From Lateolabrax maculatus (taxonomy: Eukaryota > Chordata > Actinopteri > Acropomatiformes > Lateolabracidae), in assembly GCA_031216445.1 (NCBI GenBank), contig CM062216.1, positions 6,383,501 through 6,447,500 on the forward strand: 64,000 bases of DNA, read 5' to 3'. Numbering within the stretch: the first letter of the stretch is position 1; each line of letters opens with the position of its first letter. The notes below the pieces were generated by a model. That model did no database searches. It had not been told where the DNA came from and saw only the letters and a list, made by a program, of their open reading frames with translations. Below, piece by piece: positions 26,501 to 37,157 of this stretch. Made by a program: the position numbers and the translations under genes.

Positions 26501-29500
26501 GCTGACGTTCCGGGGCGACAACTTCAAGAAGGACCTGAAAAAGTACGACCATCACATCGCCGACCTCAGGAAGCAGCTGGCGAGTCGCTACGCAAGTGTG
26601 GAGAAGGTATCGAGTCCTATCTGTTTCTCCTTACTGGCCAATGTTTCCCTACAAATAGCCGGCACAGGAAAGAACACATTAGTGTTTGTCTACATCAGAA
26701 ACATTACCTCATAACGCCTACACTTGGAACATCTTGATACAGAACTTTGTTACCGCTTCCCACCTGCTAAAAACAATTCATGAATGAATTTGTTTCCTCT
26801 ATACACACACACACACACAATTTTTGTTATTTATTTTTATAAGAAAAAGAAAGAAGAAGGCAAAGTGGCAGGAAGATTATCGTTCTTTGTTGATGCACCC
26901 TACATTTTCACCTCAGCCAAGACTTAAAACACTACTGACAAATGTAAGCTGCTATTTAGGTTTTCTTATGCACATGTTCAGAATATGTGTTAAAAAGTAG
27001 ACGCTTTTTGTGCACACAAGCAAGGGCACATAGTATTTTAGTTACTTGTAACTGTTGCTACACCTGTCAAGCCTGTCTGTTATCGCACAGCACATACTGT
27101 ATGCAGTTTATACTGATAACGCTGGCACGTGTATTGAAATCAGAAATTTTTCATTTTTTGAAACAATTCACCCTTGATTTCAGACAGAGGCAGATGAAAA
27201 CAGCCTTCTCATTTCTACCCAGCGACCTCCCATTTTTCCTGGTAGATTTTATCAGCCATGAGATGGTTTAACACTATCAACGGCTGATTTTTGGACTGTT
27301 TCTACCTACACGCGATTAAAACGAGAACCACGTAAAAGGATCTTATATGCACTTGATGCCACGTACATGATGCTTATGTATGTTTAAACTATCAACAAAC
27401 TTAGTTAACTTAATATTAAGGCAACACTCGGCCTTGGAGATAACAAAAGCAGACAAACATTTAACGTTTAATACATTTCTTACACTTTTGTTTTTGTGTT
27501 TGAAGTTTGAAATTTGAGAAATGAATCATTTAAAATGATTGCCTAAACTGTTTAATATAGTTTGGCGGGGTTTTCGCAGCATCTGCAACCATCATTGATG
27601 TAATTTTCATTTGACGTTTAGTGTCTTTTACCAAAGTTATCCAAGATTACCAAGATTTCCAGCCAAAAACAAACTCTTGGCTCCATCTCAGCTCCACATC
27701 TCAACTGCATTAAATGACCTTATCAGCGGGTTTAGGATGACTCCATCCCCATCCCACATGTTTCCTTTTTGCTGGAGACTTTTCTTGGCTCACGCATCAC
27801 TATTACTGTATGTTTACCTTTCAAACACTATTACACCATGACATTGGAAAGGTGCTGTAGTAAAGAGTAAGAGGAAAGACTCAATGATATGGATTAAGAT
27901 AAGATTAAAGGATGAGATCAGGATCGGAGAGCAGATGTCAGCAGCCAACATGAAAAGGCTGTAATGACTCTTGTAATAGATGTATGTACAGTAAATCTGA
28001 GGCTTACACTGAATGACTCATTGTTTCTACGTTCACACATCCTGCTTTGTGTGTTTATGGTGTAGGCCCGTAAAGCCCTGGCAGACAGGCAGAAGGATCT
28101 GGAGGTAAAAACCCAGCAGCTGGAGATCAAACTCAGCAACAAGACGGAAGAGGACATAAAGAAGGCCCGGCGGAAATCCACACAAGCAGGTCAGAAGTCA
28201 GCGAGTCTTAAATAGGAGCCAGTCACAGAAGGCACGCTTGGAGCGGTTTATTGAAACTCTCGCCTTTTAAGTGCGATCGCTCGGATATCACCAAAAAACT
28301 GCACCGAGACACATGCAAAAACTGGAAAGTTTGTTAGGAGAGAGAGCATACAGTGATCTGAACCAACTAGGAAAGAAATTCTAAACTAAAATTCAAGGTT
28401 AAGATAAACCAGGAAACAGATATTCACACCTGTCAGCAGTGCTGTAAAGGTAAAGAAGGTGGATCACAACAAAAAGCAACAATCACATGTTTAGTTAAAG
28501 TTACGTTAACCACAATCTGGTTTATTTTGTCCATTTTTAGTTTGGTTTTGCATAGTTTTGTATGGAATAGTTTGACATTGTGGGGGAAATGCGCTTATTT
28601 GTTTTCTTGCCGAGAGTCCGATGAGAAGAATACTACTCTCATGTCTGTTTGGTAAATATGTAGCTGGAACCAGCAGCAAGCTGAAAACACTGGGATTCAT
28701 CGTTTGAACACCATGTGTATCCACTGGAGGATTCATGGAAATCTGGTCAAGCTGCTAAGATGTTTTTTTTTTGTGGACAGACTGATCAGCTGACGTGACC
28801 GTCCATAAAGCACATGTGGTTTTTGGCCATGTTAGCGGTGTAGCTTTGAGGATGGCACTAACCCTAACCCAAAAATGAGCAATTACAGTGAAGCTGTCAC
28901 TGGCAATGACATTTTTATTTCTCAAGCTCCATCCAATACTGCTTAAACAATATGTATAAAATGGAAAACAAGCAGGTAAAAAGTAAAGATATGAATCAAA
29001 GATAAAAGAAAAGATGAGGAGAAGTTAAAGTATAGGATTTTTAAATTAAATTGCTTCTTTATTGAGACACGAGCAAAAAATAAAAAAAAGATCTGTATTC
29101 TGCACTCTTAGCCTTTATTTAAATGAATTTATGTTTGTATAACTGACTGTGAAGTTATTTTGCTTTTTCTATTATTATTTAATGAGTTTACATAGCAGAA
29201 ACTACAAGTGCAAGCACAGCAAAAGACATAAATTGTACCTGAGTTAGTCTGTGTTTGACATTTTAATAAGAAAGAAGAGGAGTTCATGTTATAATTGTTC
29301 TGTTCTGCACAGGCTTCAGTAGAGAGAAAGCACTGCGGGAACTTATCTCGTTCTTTCTCTCTTCCCCTCAGTAGATTAGTCACAGTCCACAGTGCAAATC
29401 AATAGCGCTCATAAGGCACAATTAAATGATGTCAGCCTTGTGTCGGTGAGCAACTCTGCCACCTCAAAGTTGGGCCAGATGTCATTACGACTCACTGCAG

Positions 29501-31888
29501 CCGCTGCAAGAGATGGGGATATGTTTTTACCTGACTTCTATCTATGTTTTAGGATATTTAGAGCTGCAATATTGTGAAGCGTTTGACCAATAGTCCAAAA
29601 TTGAAAGAAGAACGAACATCGACGGTGCAAGAAGTATTTAGGTTTTTTACTTAAGTAAAAGTAGTAACACTACAGTGTAGAAATACTTAAACTATAAGTA
29701 AGTCCTGCATTCAAAATCTTACTTAAATAAGAGTAAAACAGTACTAGCATCAAAATATCTTAAAGAACCAAAAGTACTGGCCTATTACAGATTAATATAA
29801 ATTATATTACTTGATTATAATTAGTGATGCATTACTGTGTTCATCATTTCAGTGTTGCAGCTGGTAAAGGTCGAGCTCATTTGAACTACTTTATATACTA
29901 CTGAGTAGCTTAATCAATAATAATAATGTCATAATTTATAAATTGAGTTATATTGATAGTATTTATATTAGTATTAATAGTCTAAATCTGTGAAGTAACA
30001 AAGCTGTCAGACAATTGTGTAGTGGAGTAGAAGTATAAAGTAGCATAAAATGGAAATACTAAAGTAAGTACCTCAAATTTGTACCTAAATACTGCACTTG
30101 AGTCGTGTTAGTTATTTTCCACCACTGACATAGAATTTATGCAACAATCCTTATAGGTATACAGGTCAAATGTCCACATTAAACCATGTCTCGTCTTTGA
30201 CGAACTGAGGAGTGATTTCTGAGCGCCCTCTGCAGGTCCTTTAGGGTTATTGCGCCATGTGTACAGCAGATTGTACGACTACTTTTCCCCGTCTTGTGGA
30301 CAGCAGACCTTTGTTGACCTCTGACATGGTCATGTTCTTTCCTGCAGGAGACGACCTGATGCGCTGTGTGGATCTGTACAACCAAACCCAGTGCAAGTGG
30401 TTTGAAGAAATGGTCACCACCAGCATGGTAAAACTACTGTAACAGCTCAGAAAACTTAAATGTTTTTTCATCTTTTTCTCTTATATATATAGACTTGCTT
30501 AAAAGTAATCCTCAAATTATGACATTTTTCAGAAATTGCACCACAGAAAGGGACATTGTCTTTTTGGTGTCTCAGAGAAGTAGTAACATGTAAACATGTC
30601 AAAGCTTGTTAATTACAGTGGATTTGCATCTACTCTGTATTTTTGAATGATGTTGAAAGGACTTTTTATGAAACAGTTTTTCTGTGTGACTGACTGAACT
30701 TTTGTCTTCTTCCACCGTAGGAGCTCGAGAAGCTTGAGGTCGAACGGATCGAGTGGATTCAGCAGCATTTACGCCAGTACACGACTCTGCGGCATGAAAC
30801 GGACATGTTCAATCAGAGTGTGAGTCCTCTCTCTTCTGCTTTTATTTCTGTTGTACCGATACTGAAGCTCTAATGTTCTTTTAATGTGCTTCTGTGTTTT
30901 GAAAATCAGATTTTTAACAGGCAATAAGACTAGAGATCGCAGTGGAGGTTAAACCCAAAGCTTTTCAGGCTGATATACAGTCAATTTATATATAGAGCCT
31001 TTATATCCCAGATTATAAAGCTTGTTAAGAAAAAAAATGTATCTTACTAATTGACAGTATATGTAAACTCCTTATACAGTCAGAACTTGCTTGAGAATCA
31101 AAATGTTGAATTTTCAGTATCAAGGTAATCCAGTGATCGCTTCTGTACATCCATGGGTACACTGCAAACAAGAAGTGCTAATAGGTAATTTGGCATACTT
31201 CACATGGTGCTAATTTGCCTGTACGTGAACGAATATAGGCTAAGACAAAAAAACAAGTTGAGGCCCACAGCTAACTGACTCGGTGGCAAACACATTGTGA
31301 CAGAGCGAGGCCTCAGTCGGTGATCCTCTGTCAGCCCTTCACCCAACACCCACCCAGACGCTGTGCTTACAGAGGAGGTGTAGAGGAAACCCTGTAAATC
31401 TAACGTGACGTATTCTGTCACCACTGGGGGAATAACAACGGTGCTCCTCAGAGATGATACACACACCAGAGATGTAGATGCCAAAAAACTGAAATGATCA
31501 TTTTGCTCTTGTCAGGATGGAAACTTATGACTTATTCTCAGATGTAACACATACTAATAAAAGTTACAACAGGCAGCTTTGCAGCTTTGAGGTGATCTTA
31601 TACACTGGTTTAGTCCTTCATGTCTGCTTTATTATTATAACTATGCTTAAAACCATGAAAATCCATGTCAAATGTTATGCCAAGTAGGTTATTGAGAACT
31701 CTTACTTTGCATCAAAGTGTTTGACGAACAAGCTGAGTCTCTATGGGACCATGTTACTGTTTCTGTGCCTGTAGATGGTGGAGCCAGTGGACCAGCTGCT
31801 GCAGAACGTGGATCCAGCCAAAGACAGAGAGCTGTGGGTGAAGGAGAATAACACCGGCGAGGTTCGACCTGTGGATATGGACATATAG
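6646..31888 (+). CDS. gas7: GAS7 (growth arrest-specific 7), WW + F-BAR adaptor, spliced gene
   Basis: GAS7 is a cytoplasmic adaptor that binds membranes through an F-BAR domain and promotes actin remodelling and neurite outgrowth. Exons with matching GT-AG phases: 6646-6705, 10231-10308, 13134-13219, 15733-15795 (or first exon 15667-15795), 20965-21054, 22536-22651, 24899-24973, 25422-25500, 26475-26606, 28066-28189, 30348-30427, 30721-30819 and 31775-31888. The first two carry the WW domain (WRSY, YYVN, then ETTW); exons from 20965 on carry the F-BAR and C-terminus (ending RPVDMDI). Starting at 15667 the product is 345 aa, close to short mammalian isoforms. The upstream SH3 exons and the exon supplying the first G of the WW exon were not identified, so the gene is probably 5'-partial here. 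Several protein segments match remembered human GAS7 almost residue for residue, so identity is very secure. Confidence 0.95.
7285..7725 (+). repeat. dispersed repeat family A, long copy
   Basis: Has the head (tctcaacaactgtgcaaaca, ggtccccagtggatgagtcc, atggatggattgccatgaaa) and the tail (gctaaacttcagcatgttaa). It gives the order of the family's parts. Confidence 0.55.
8298..8350. repeat. (TG)n microsatellite, imperfect
   Basis: TG units interrupted by tt and ta; lies in a gas7 intron. Confidence 0.85.
10231..10308 (+). CDS. gas7: gas7 exon: second half of WW domain and proline-rich linker
   Basis: The acceptor gttccag is followed by codons giving ETTWRHPSLSAEAPQ and a Ser/Pro/Arg-rich tail, with a donor at gtaaaa. 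ETTW followed by a conserved proline completes the WW fold begun in the previous exon. It enters and leaves in phase 1. Confidence 0.85.
10970..11115. repeat. dispersed repeat family B, partial copy
   Basis: Contains tttactcaagtgctttactt and tctattccactacatctcag, the reverse-end phrases of the family. Confidence 0.5.
11427..12010 (+). mobile_element. PIF/Harbinger-type non-autonomous relic
   Basis: The ends form imperfect terminal inverted repeats: left TTAAAGGCCTTTACACAC, right end reversed TTAAGGCCCTCACACACA, with TTAA/TAA at the borders as in Harbinger insertions. Inside, 11637-11774 reads GEFHRLIQELKLYHGWFRT, then in other frames FRMSMGGFE and DRIDPEQHLAFYLR. These resemble the start of PIF/Harbinger nucleases broken by frameshifts and stops. 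Confidence 0.6.
13134..13219 (+). CDS. gas7: gas7 exon: linker between WW and F-BAR
   Basis: The exon lies between gtcctcag and donor gtatgt. It encodes a segment with HSGT, PTETA and RKPT, aligning with the human linker HASGTPAHPPETAHMSVRKS. It ends in phase 0 after a CAG codon, which fits the next acceptor at 15733. Confidence 0.82.
14340..14680 (+). promoter_or_regulatory. CpG-rich patch, candidate internal gas7 promoter
   Basis: CG dinucleotides are frequent (gcggcggtcag, cccgccgccatg, gccgccgccgtc) compared with the AT-rich intron around it. It contains the MFCAAK candidate exon and lies about 1 kb upstream of the 15667 start. Confidence 0.45.
14433..14450 (+). CDS. gas7: candidate alternative gas7 first coding exon (MFCAAK)
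   Basis: An ATG in a strong Kozak setting (gccgccATG) is followed by six codons, MFCAAK, and a good donor, gtgaga. The exon ends in phase 0, so it can splice to the phase-0 acceptors at 15733 or 20965. It sits in a locally CpG-rich patch (about 14340-14680) inside an otherwise AT-rich intron, as expected for an internal promoter. This is inference: no transcript evidence is available from sequence alone. Confidence 0.4.
15405..15466. repeat. poly-C tract followed by (CA)n
   Basis: 18 consecutive C, then about 22 CA units, just upstream of the gas7 15667 start. Confidence 0.9.
15667..15795 (+). CDS. gas7: gas7 alternative first coding exon and internal exon
   Basis: ATG at 15667 opens 43 codons, starting MMMEASFDTEESFDD and ending KEVKETKIT, with donor gtgagt at 15796. 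An in-frame acceptor (ctcgccccgcag) ends at 15732. Transcripts from the WW exons could therefore enter at 15733 and use only the last 21 codons (PPGSVSPAKRQIK onward), which align with human NLGSSSPSKKQSKENTIT. The N-terminal part resembles a short-isoform start. Three consecutive ATG codons occur; the first is taken as the start. Confidence 0.8.
15929..15957. repeat. poly-C tract of 29 bases
   Basis: A homopolymer run 134 bases after the gas7 donor at 15796. The minus strand could form G-quadruplex structures. Exact length is uncertain in any assembly. Confidence 0.9.
17683..17694. repeat. poly-G tract of 12 bases
   Basis: A short homopolymer in the gas7 intron downstream of the alternative start region. 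Confidence 0.8.
18870..18990. repeat. dispersed repeat family B, partial copy
   Basis: Contains gtagaagtagaaagtagcat, acaagtacctcaaatctgta and acagtacttgagtaaac. Confidence 0.5.
20965..21054 (+). CDS. gas7: gas7 exon: start of F-BAR region
   Basis: Acceptor ttgcttcag and donor gtgagt bound exactly 30 codons in phase 0. The exon begins INCVTFPLPGEGPEQQLLKP and ends EWSYCDYFW, nearly identical to human GAS7. Confidence 0.95.
21238..21432 (+). repeat. dispersed repeat family A, partial copy
   Basis: Contains ggatggattgccatgaaatg, ggtccccaaaaggatgaaac and ctttggtgatcctctgactt. Lies in a gas7 intron just downstream of exon 20965-21054. Confidence 0.55.
22536..22651 (+). CDS. gas7: gas7 exon: F-BAR helix 1 region
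   Basis: Acceptor cttcctcag. The exon encodes TDKKDPQG, GFEVLLQKQLKGKQMQKEM and FIHER, the FCH/F-BAR start. The final Arg codon is split by the donor (AG|gtaaca) and completed by the next exon. Confidence 0.95.
23525..23556. repeat. poly-G tract of 32 bases
   Basis: A homopolymer in a gas7 intron with strong G-quadruplex potential on the coding strand. Confidence 0.9.
23630..23990. repeat. dispersed repeat family B, partial copy
   Basis: Starts gtgaatttactcaagtataa and continues with family-like acttttacctcactacat. Diverged. Confidence 0.45.
24899..24973 (+). CDS. gas7: gas7 exon: F-BAR
   Basis: Acceptor gtgtttcag. One base completes Arg, then IKIEEEYAKNLSKLSLSPLA and AQEEG. The donor gtgagt splits a Gly codon. 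It corresponds to human IKIEEDYAKNLAKLSQ. Confidence 0.95.
25422..25500 (+). CDS. gas7: gas7 exon: F-BAR
   Basis: Acceptor tttctctcag; encodes GTLGEAWTQLKKSLHDEAEV then HLKFSNK; donor gtaaca in phase 0. It aligns with human SLGEAWAQVKKSLADEAEVHLKF. Confidence 0.95.
26475..26606 (+). CDS. gas7: gas7 exon: F-BAR core
   Basis: 44 codons in phase 0 between gttttcacag and gtatcg. They contain LHTEVEKPLLTFRGDNFKKD, DHHIADLRKQLASRY and ASVEK. An in-frame ATG upstream (26421) lies in intron sequence before the acceptor and is not used. Confidence 0.95.
28066..28189 (+). CDS. gas7: gas7 exon: F-BAR coiled region
   Basis: Acceptor tttatggtgtag. Encodes ARKALADRQKDLEVKTQQLE, then IKLSNKTEEDIKKARRKSTQ and A. 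The donor gtcaga splits a Gly codon. Basic KKARRK is typical of the family's membrane-binding helices. Confidence 0.95.
28565..28745. repeat. dispersed repeat family C, partial copy
   Basis: Contains atagtttgacattgtggggg and cttgccgagagtccgatgag, as at 62870. Lies in a gas7 intron. Confidence 0.5.
29620..30126. repeat. dispersed repeat family B, near-complete copy
   Basis: Rich in acttaagtaaaagtagtaac, cctgcattcaaaatcttact and tccaccactga phrases, with partly inverted ends. It occurs repeatedly in this window and is a familiar teleost non-autonomous repeat. Confidence 0.6.
30348..30427 (+). CDS. gas7: gas7 exon: F-BAR
   Basis: Acceptor ttcctgcag. Completes Gly, then DDLMRCVDLYNQTQCKWFEE and MVTTSM; donor gtaaaa. 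It matches human DDLMRCVDLYNQAQSKWFEEMVTTTL. Confidence 0.95.
30721..30819 (+). CDS. gas7: gas7 exon: C-terminal F-BAR
   Basis: 33 codons between ttccaccgtag and gtgagt. They include ELEKLEVERIEWIQQHLRQY and ETDMFNQS, in phase 0 at both ends. Confidence 0.95.
31775..31888 (+). CDS. gas7: gas7 terminal coding exon
   Basis: Acceptor gtgcctgtag; encodes VEPVDQLLQNVDPAKDRELW and ends RPVDMDI then TAG at 31886. Human ends RPVDMEI. Confidence 0.95.
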   Translation: MVEPVDQLLQNVDPAKDRELWVKENNTGEVRPVDMDI

Positions 31889-33700
31889 ACCATCCTGACC
31901 TGGGATCAGCCATTCTGTCCTCAGTATTATCACAGAGTCCCAGAACACTTCTAATAACACTGATCCGGAGACAGTGCATGTTCAGACTGCAGAGGTCTGC
32001 TCATCCTCTCTCGGGCCGGAGTAACAGGAGGAAAGGTACATACTTAATGCAGTCCAGGAAACGGTAACGGATCAAAGTACCAGCATGTTCCTTCAAAATT
32101 TGAACCCTATCATAATCAACATTAGCTTATTGAATGCCATTTAACATATTCTGCTGTTTACCTGTTGTAAAGTTGAGAATATTAGAAAAATTATATGTAT
32201 TTTGAATCGTTTAGTTTCGCTTCAATCGACACTTTCTCCAGTTTGAGTAAACCAAACAAAAAAAAAGTCTGATTATTGATATTACCTTTATTTTAGATAC
32301 AGATATTGAAGCATATTGAGATCTTAGAATGAATATGATATATTTTCATATTTTGCTGGTTCATTTTGGTGGAAATGCATGTATTTGAATATCTTGCTTT
32401 TACTGTATATGGAGAGCTGCACAATTTGTGGAACCATGATGGTTGTTTAGGTGTAGTTGATTGACTTAACACAAGGTATTCTGCGTCTTGTAAGTGACAG
32501 AATCAGTCTTAGGAGCTTTCTCACAATCAAAAAAAAAATGAGATGAATACAGCATTAATATCCAGTAACCTCAATTGTTTAAATAAAAACACACACATAC
32601 AGTGTTTTGGAATGTGAATTTGATTATGCTCGCCACAAGTCCCAACACGTGGTGGATCGGATTTAGGCCAGGGTCTATTTTGGATCAGTCCGGAGGAAAA
32701 AGGTGGTCCAAATTACACTGAAACACCTTTTAGTGCCTAACGGTTATATACCTGGAATGTCCTTGACATATTCTACTCTGCGTCAGTGTACATTTGTACA
32801 TATAGGCTAGATGTATTTTGCTGTCAAATGTTTAACAGGCCTCAGATCTTTGGGCCGATGAAGTGTTTGTACTGTACAATGTTGTTTGTTTTATTTTTGG
32901 TAAATGTACAGAGAATATCTTTTACGGTGGTGGTTGGTAAAAGGGGGCAAAACATGCAGCAGAAAGCAAATTTAAGCAAAGTACATATTCCAAAAGAGAA
33001 GATAAGTTAGTGAATCTGTGATATGGATTTATCTGGCCGGGACGTTATTGATGGACTGCATGTACAGTATGTGTCTGTGTTTACATGTATGTGTCTTTGT
33101 CTTTGTCTTTACATTTTGTTGTGGTCTATCTGTTCTGGATTTATTTGGATTATTACCTTTCTGTGGCCGTTCTTCTCTGTTTCTCAAAAAGCACGAAGCC
33201 AATCAAATAAAGATTCACACCCAATCCTAATCCTGCTGCAAGGCACAACAAAAGAGTTGCTATGAAAAAATATACAAATGCTTAGCTGCCTTATCACCAA
33301 CATTGATAATGTGCATTATTTAGTGTTAAATGAAGAAAAAAAACTCCTCTTTAATTGAATTGTGAACGGATTTAGCACATTTAGACTTTGTTTTAAACCC
33401 AAAAGGCTTCATGCGGAGTTTAAATAGCATATATGTTGTAGAATTTTTATCAGTGTGTGTCAATGTTGTGCACTAAATGTAACAAGTTATTATGTTCCAA
33501 CTAAATGTTCTTGACAAAATCGACGATTTCATGATGATGTAACGTTTGAGTTTACTGCTCTTCTGTGATTAACATTTTCATAACGTGCATTAAATCCGAT
33601 GTTCCCGATGTTTTGAGAATGTTTGATCATAGGTGACCTCTGTCCAGAAGGTGTACTGTGGAATGCAGTGTCCAAAATAAATCTCCTCTTTGAAAATGAA
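31889..33700 (+). other. gas7: gas7 3'UTR with candidate polyadenylation signals
   Basis: No convincing coding sequence follows the stop codon. AATAAA hexamers occur at 32582, 33206 and 33676. The last is followed within about 30 bases by a GT-rich stretch (gtgtgttatt), so it is the most complete candidate 3' end. Confidence 0.5.
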
Positions 33701-34067
33701 ATACTGCGGTGTGTTATTACATAACTGCATTTGGAGGTTAGGATTGTAGAAAAGGGAAGTAATGTTTTCATGGTTTTCAACAATCGTGTTTAGCAGACCA
33801 CCTGTCCCCTCGATTTTAATCAGATGAAACCTTTGACCTGTGGTTGAGTTTAAAGTCCAGCACAGATCTGAAGGGAAAGTGATACAAATCTTCTTTTTTC
33901 AGGTATTAACCCAAACCAAAACGGGCTTTAGGACAATATGGCTTGACTGAGTGAGCTTAGATTGTACACACAGGTATTTAATGTATTGCATCATTTAATA
34001 TCAAAAAGAAAGAAAACAAATAAGGATTTGTCAAGTAGTCTGCAACAACTAATCTGGTGTATAAATG

Positions 34068-34205
34068 TTAAAGGAATAGTTCAGCATTTTTGGGAAATAC
34101 ACTCTTTTGCCTTGTGTTGGAGAGTTAGATGAGAAGACTGCAACACTAATTCACCTACCAGCATTGGTAGGTGCAAAAACAAAAAGAGTAAAAACGACAA
34201 TACCC
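34068..34205. repeat. dispersed repeat family C, partial copy
   Basis: Contains aaaggaatagttcagcattt and gagagttagatgagaagact, matching the left end of the copy at 62862. Confidence 0.5.
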
Positions 34206-34767
34206 CGTTTTACAGAGGGTTACGTATTGTACTATTCATTGGCTTAGTGGTCATGACTAAGCAACAGTCCTACACATAACACCTCCATAAGTTGGCCAAT
34301 GTCATTTTTACGCTTCTGTTTTTGTACAGATTAACATGTTAATTAGTGAGCTCCAAGTCCAGGTGTTTTAGTTAACCCTAACCAACCCATAACCATAGTT
34401 TATCTTTCCTTAACTTTATCTACAAAAGCGAGAATTTTATTTCTAAAATGAAATGTATTTCTACATTATTGAACATATATATAATATCAGTTTTCTTCTC
34501 TGGTGATCATTTTAACAAAAGAAATTCATGAACGTCTACATGGAATGAAACATTAGCTTGATCTGCTGATTCAATAAATGTCTTACATGCAAGAGAAGTG
34601 TGCATCAAATCAAAAGCATGACAAAAAAATACCAAACTATGTTGTATTTTTTTCCTCTTATTGGCTGCAACATTAGAACAACTACGAAACGTAGTCCTAA
34701 GAAATAGATGAAATTTAAAAAGTACAATATTGAAATTTTCAGCAGAAGACAAATCAAGTAAAACATA

Positions 34768-35583
34768 TTTAAATGGACCCTGTGAAGATTTTTTTTACCA
34801 CTAGTAGCGCTATGGAGCAATGTTTTTGTATGCTGGCCCCCAATTTGTTTGTATCTCATGCACTCGCACAAGTGATGAACTGCTAGCTAGTGAACATAAT
34901 TTTAAGGACTGTATGAAAATTATTAGGGTGGTGAGGAAGGCTGAACCTAATTGGCTTCTTATATCTAATTAATTTTTGGGAGATATAATGGAGAAGGAGA
35001 GGGTTACATGTTGGACTATTACTTGGCTCTAGCAGATGTCAGGCAACCAGCTGAGAGTCCAGGAAGTTACTGGTCACGACTAAGAAATAGTCCAATACGT
35101 AACACCCAGCAAATCATCCAATTGTTGATTTTACAACTCAGTTTTTCTGCAGATTAAATGATTAATTAGGGAGAAGTGCTGGTTGGCAGATTTTGTTACC
35201 GTTAGACAGAACCAGACTAGCTGTTTCCAGTCTTTATTCTTACTGTAAACAAGTGTTTTAGTTGTCTAACTCTAACCATACAGTCACCATAATGTAGCTG
35301 TGCCTAACTTTAACTGAGACTGAACCTTAGGTTTTTATTAACCTTATGTAAAAAAGCAAGTCGAAAGTTGTCCTTTTCATGCAGGTTTTTATAAAATGAT
35401 TACTGAAAAACAGAGAAAAATCAGCCAAAAGAGAAATTACAATACCCTACCCCTTCTCGGACCCCTCATCCCCGTCTAAAGAATTTTCGCACAGTCCTTT
35501 AAAAATCGGTTGCATTCAACATGTTTGTAGGCCTCAATCATACACACAAAGCATTAAAAAACGCCACAGGGTACCTTTAAATT
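34768..35583. mobile_element. non-autonomous element with terminal inverted repeats
   Basis: The left end TTTAAATGGACCCTGTGAAG and the right end, reversed, TTTAAAGGTACCCTGTGGCG form imperfect inverted repeats about 0.8 kb apart. There is no open frame of note inside, so it looks like a MITE. Confidence 0.5.
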
Positions 35584-37038
35584 AATATGGTGATTTAAAA
35601 AAACAAGTACACAAAAGCTACATAATCAAAGTACTGACAGTACAGAGTTGTAGTTTTCTTGTCATTGATTACCCATCCATCTATGTGGTAGAAGGTCTAT
35701 GTTTTCAGTGAATATACCCTGTTGTCATTGCATATTCCATGCTTAAACATTCAGTGTCAGAGTATTTCCACATTTTCACTTAGCCTGCCTAAGAGTTTTT
35801 ATAATTAAATGGCAATGACACAGGATTTAAAGTTGTGTGGAGCGTGCAAGCTCTCGAGCAGTGTATTCTTCACCATGCCAAGTCCATTTTATCCTAACTA
35901 GACACTTGAGTAAGAAGGTTGTTTGTCTCAGCTGACCTTCAGCTCCTAATAGGATTGTGCTGATACAGGCGGATTGTTAACTTGAGCCTAATTCCTTTCA
36001 TAAGGAGCTCTCGTCCTGACTTTCTTGCTATCAACCTAATGAATGAATCCAGGGGTGAAAAACATGCCGGTAGCTGCCAGACATGAGAGAGTAAATTGGC
36101 TGTCTGGAGAGGCCAACATGCCAACATGCCAACATGGGGGGGGTAATACTGCCTTCCAAAACCAGAGAGCTTAAACAAACAGTGAAGTGAAAAAGAGGTT
36201 AAAAAAAAACGGGGATTGAAGTCTTAAAGTGAACAGTGCAACAGATATAGAAGTTGTAAAACCTTACATTCACATACTAAACTCTGTTTGGATAATCTTA
36301 AAGGCGCAGGAAACATACAAACAAAATATCTTCTTCTTCTTCTTCAGCTTGCCTTCATTTAAACTTGTGAGCTAATAAATTGCAGTTGCTATGCAGTTTA
36401 ACCACACGAAATCACATGAATTCCACCCATGCAGCTTATCTGGTGCTACTTATTTCTCTCCATTATAATTTAGCTGTTAATTATGTCGTATGAGAAACTC
36501 GATCTAATCAATGTTAGCATTAAAATAGATTTTTTGATCACAGGAAACAGAATAAGTGGGTAAATTAGCTTCGGCTAAGGCAATCTTACTAGGTAGCCTT
36601 GACCAGCTGGAGTGCAGTCGCTGCAGTTTGGTTTTCTGGCTCTTATGATCTTTTAATGCCGTTCTCCCCAAAATTATACATTCACTGCTATAATATTGTA
36701 AGTTGTCTAAAAGTCACATCGTGGTCCCAAATATGTAGTTACGACTTTGTAGGACAAATACTGTTGTTCACTACAAGTTTAATAAAGATCCACAGTGTAA
36801 CTGCACAAAGTTTCAAAGTCAGGTCTTAAATTGTATCCTCGGCTTGTGTTTTCTCTTATCAAATGCAATTATCTGATTACTTTCTGGGTACATAGACAAA
36901 AAAATGCAAAAAATGAGTCCATAAATGAATGACATTTTAAAAAAGAGAGAAACATGGGCCGTGTTAGAATGTAAGAAGAAAAATAAAACAGTCAGCCATA
37001 TGAAGGAGGCTTTTTCTGCCCCTTTTTAAGCCCATATA

Positions 37039-37157
37039 CTATTGCTTCTTCTCCTTCAGCTTGTCTTTAATTTTCTGAGGCTCATCGTATTGTATCAACC
37101 GCAGGATGTCCTTGTTGTCCATCACACCCTGAATGAATTCTCCCTCTAAGATTTTAT
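37039..37157 (-). CDS. rcvrn: rcvrn exon 3 (C-terminus)
   Basis: Acceptor ttttcccag; completes Asp, then KILEGEFIQGVMDNKDILRL and IQYDEPQKIKDKLKEKKQ, then TAG. This covers the degenerate EF4 and the basic C-terminal helix. Confidence 0.93.

Larger units (their letters stand above)
33701..37038. other. intergenic region between convergent gas7 and rcvrn
   Basis: It contains a fish repeat fragment near 34068-34205, an element with terminal inverted repeats at 34768-35583 and a TTC-rich run near 36331-36349. No coding sequence was recognised. The rcvrn 3'UTR must lie at its right end; no clear minus-strand AATAAA was found there. Confidence 0.6.

Noticed and set aside
36331..36372. Resemblance of this TTC-rich stretch to the last rcvrn exon
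   Set aside because: Similarity is limited to a simple TTC run and ttcagcttg; nothing upstream matches the rest of the exon.
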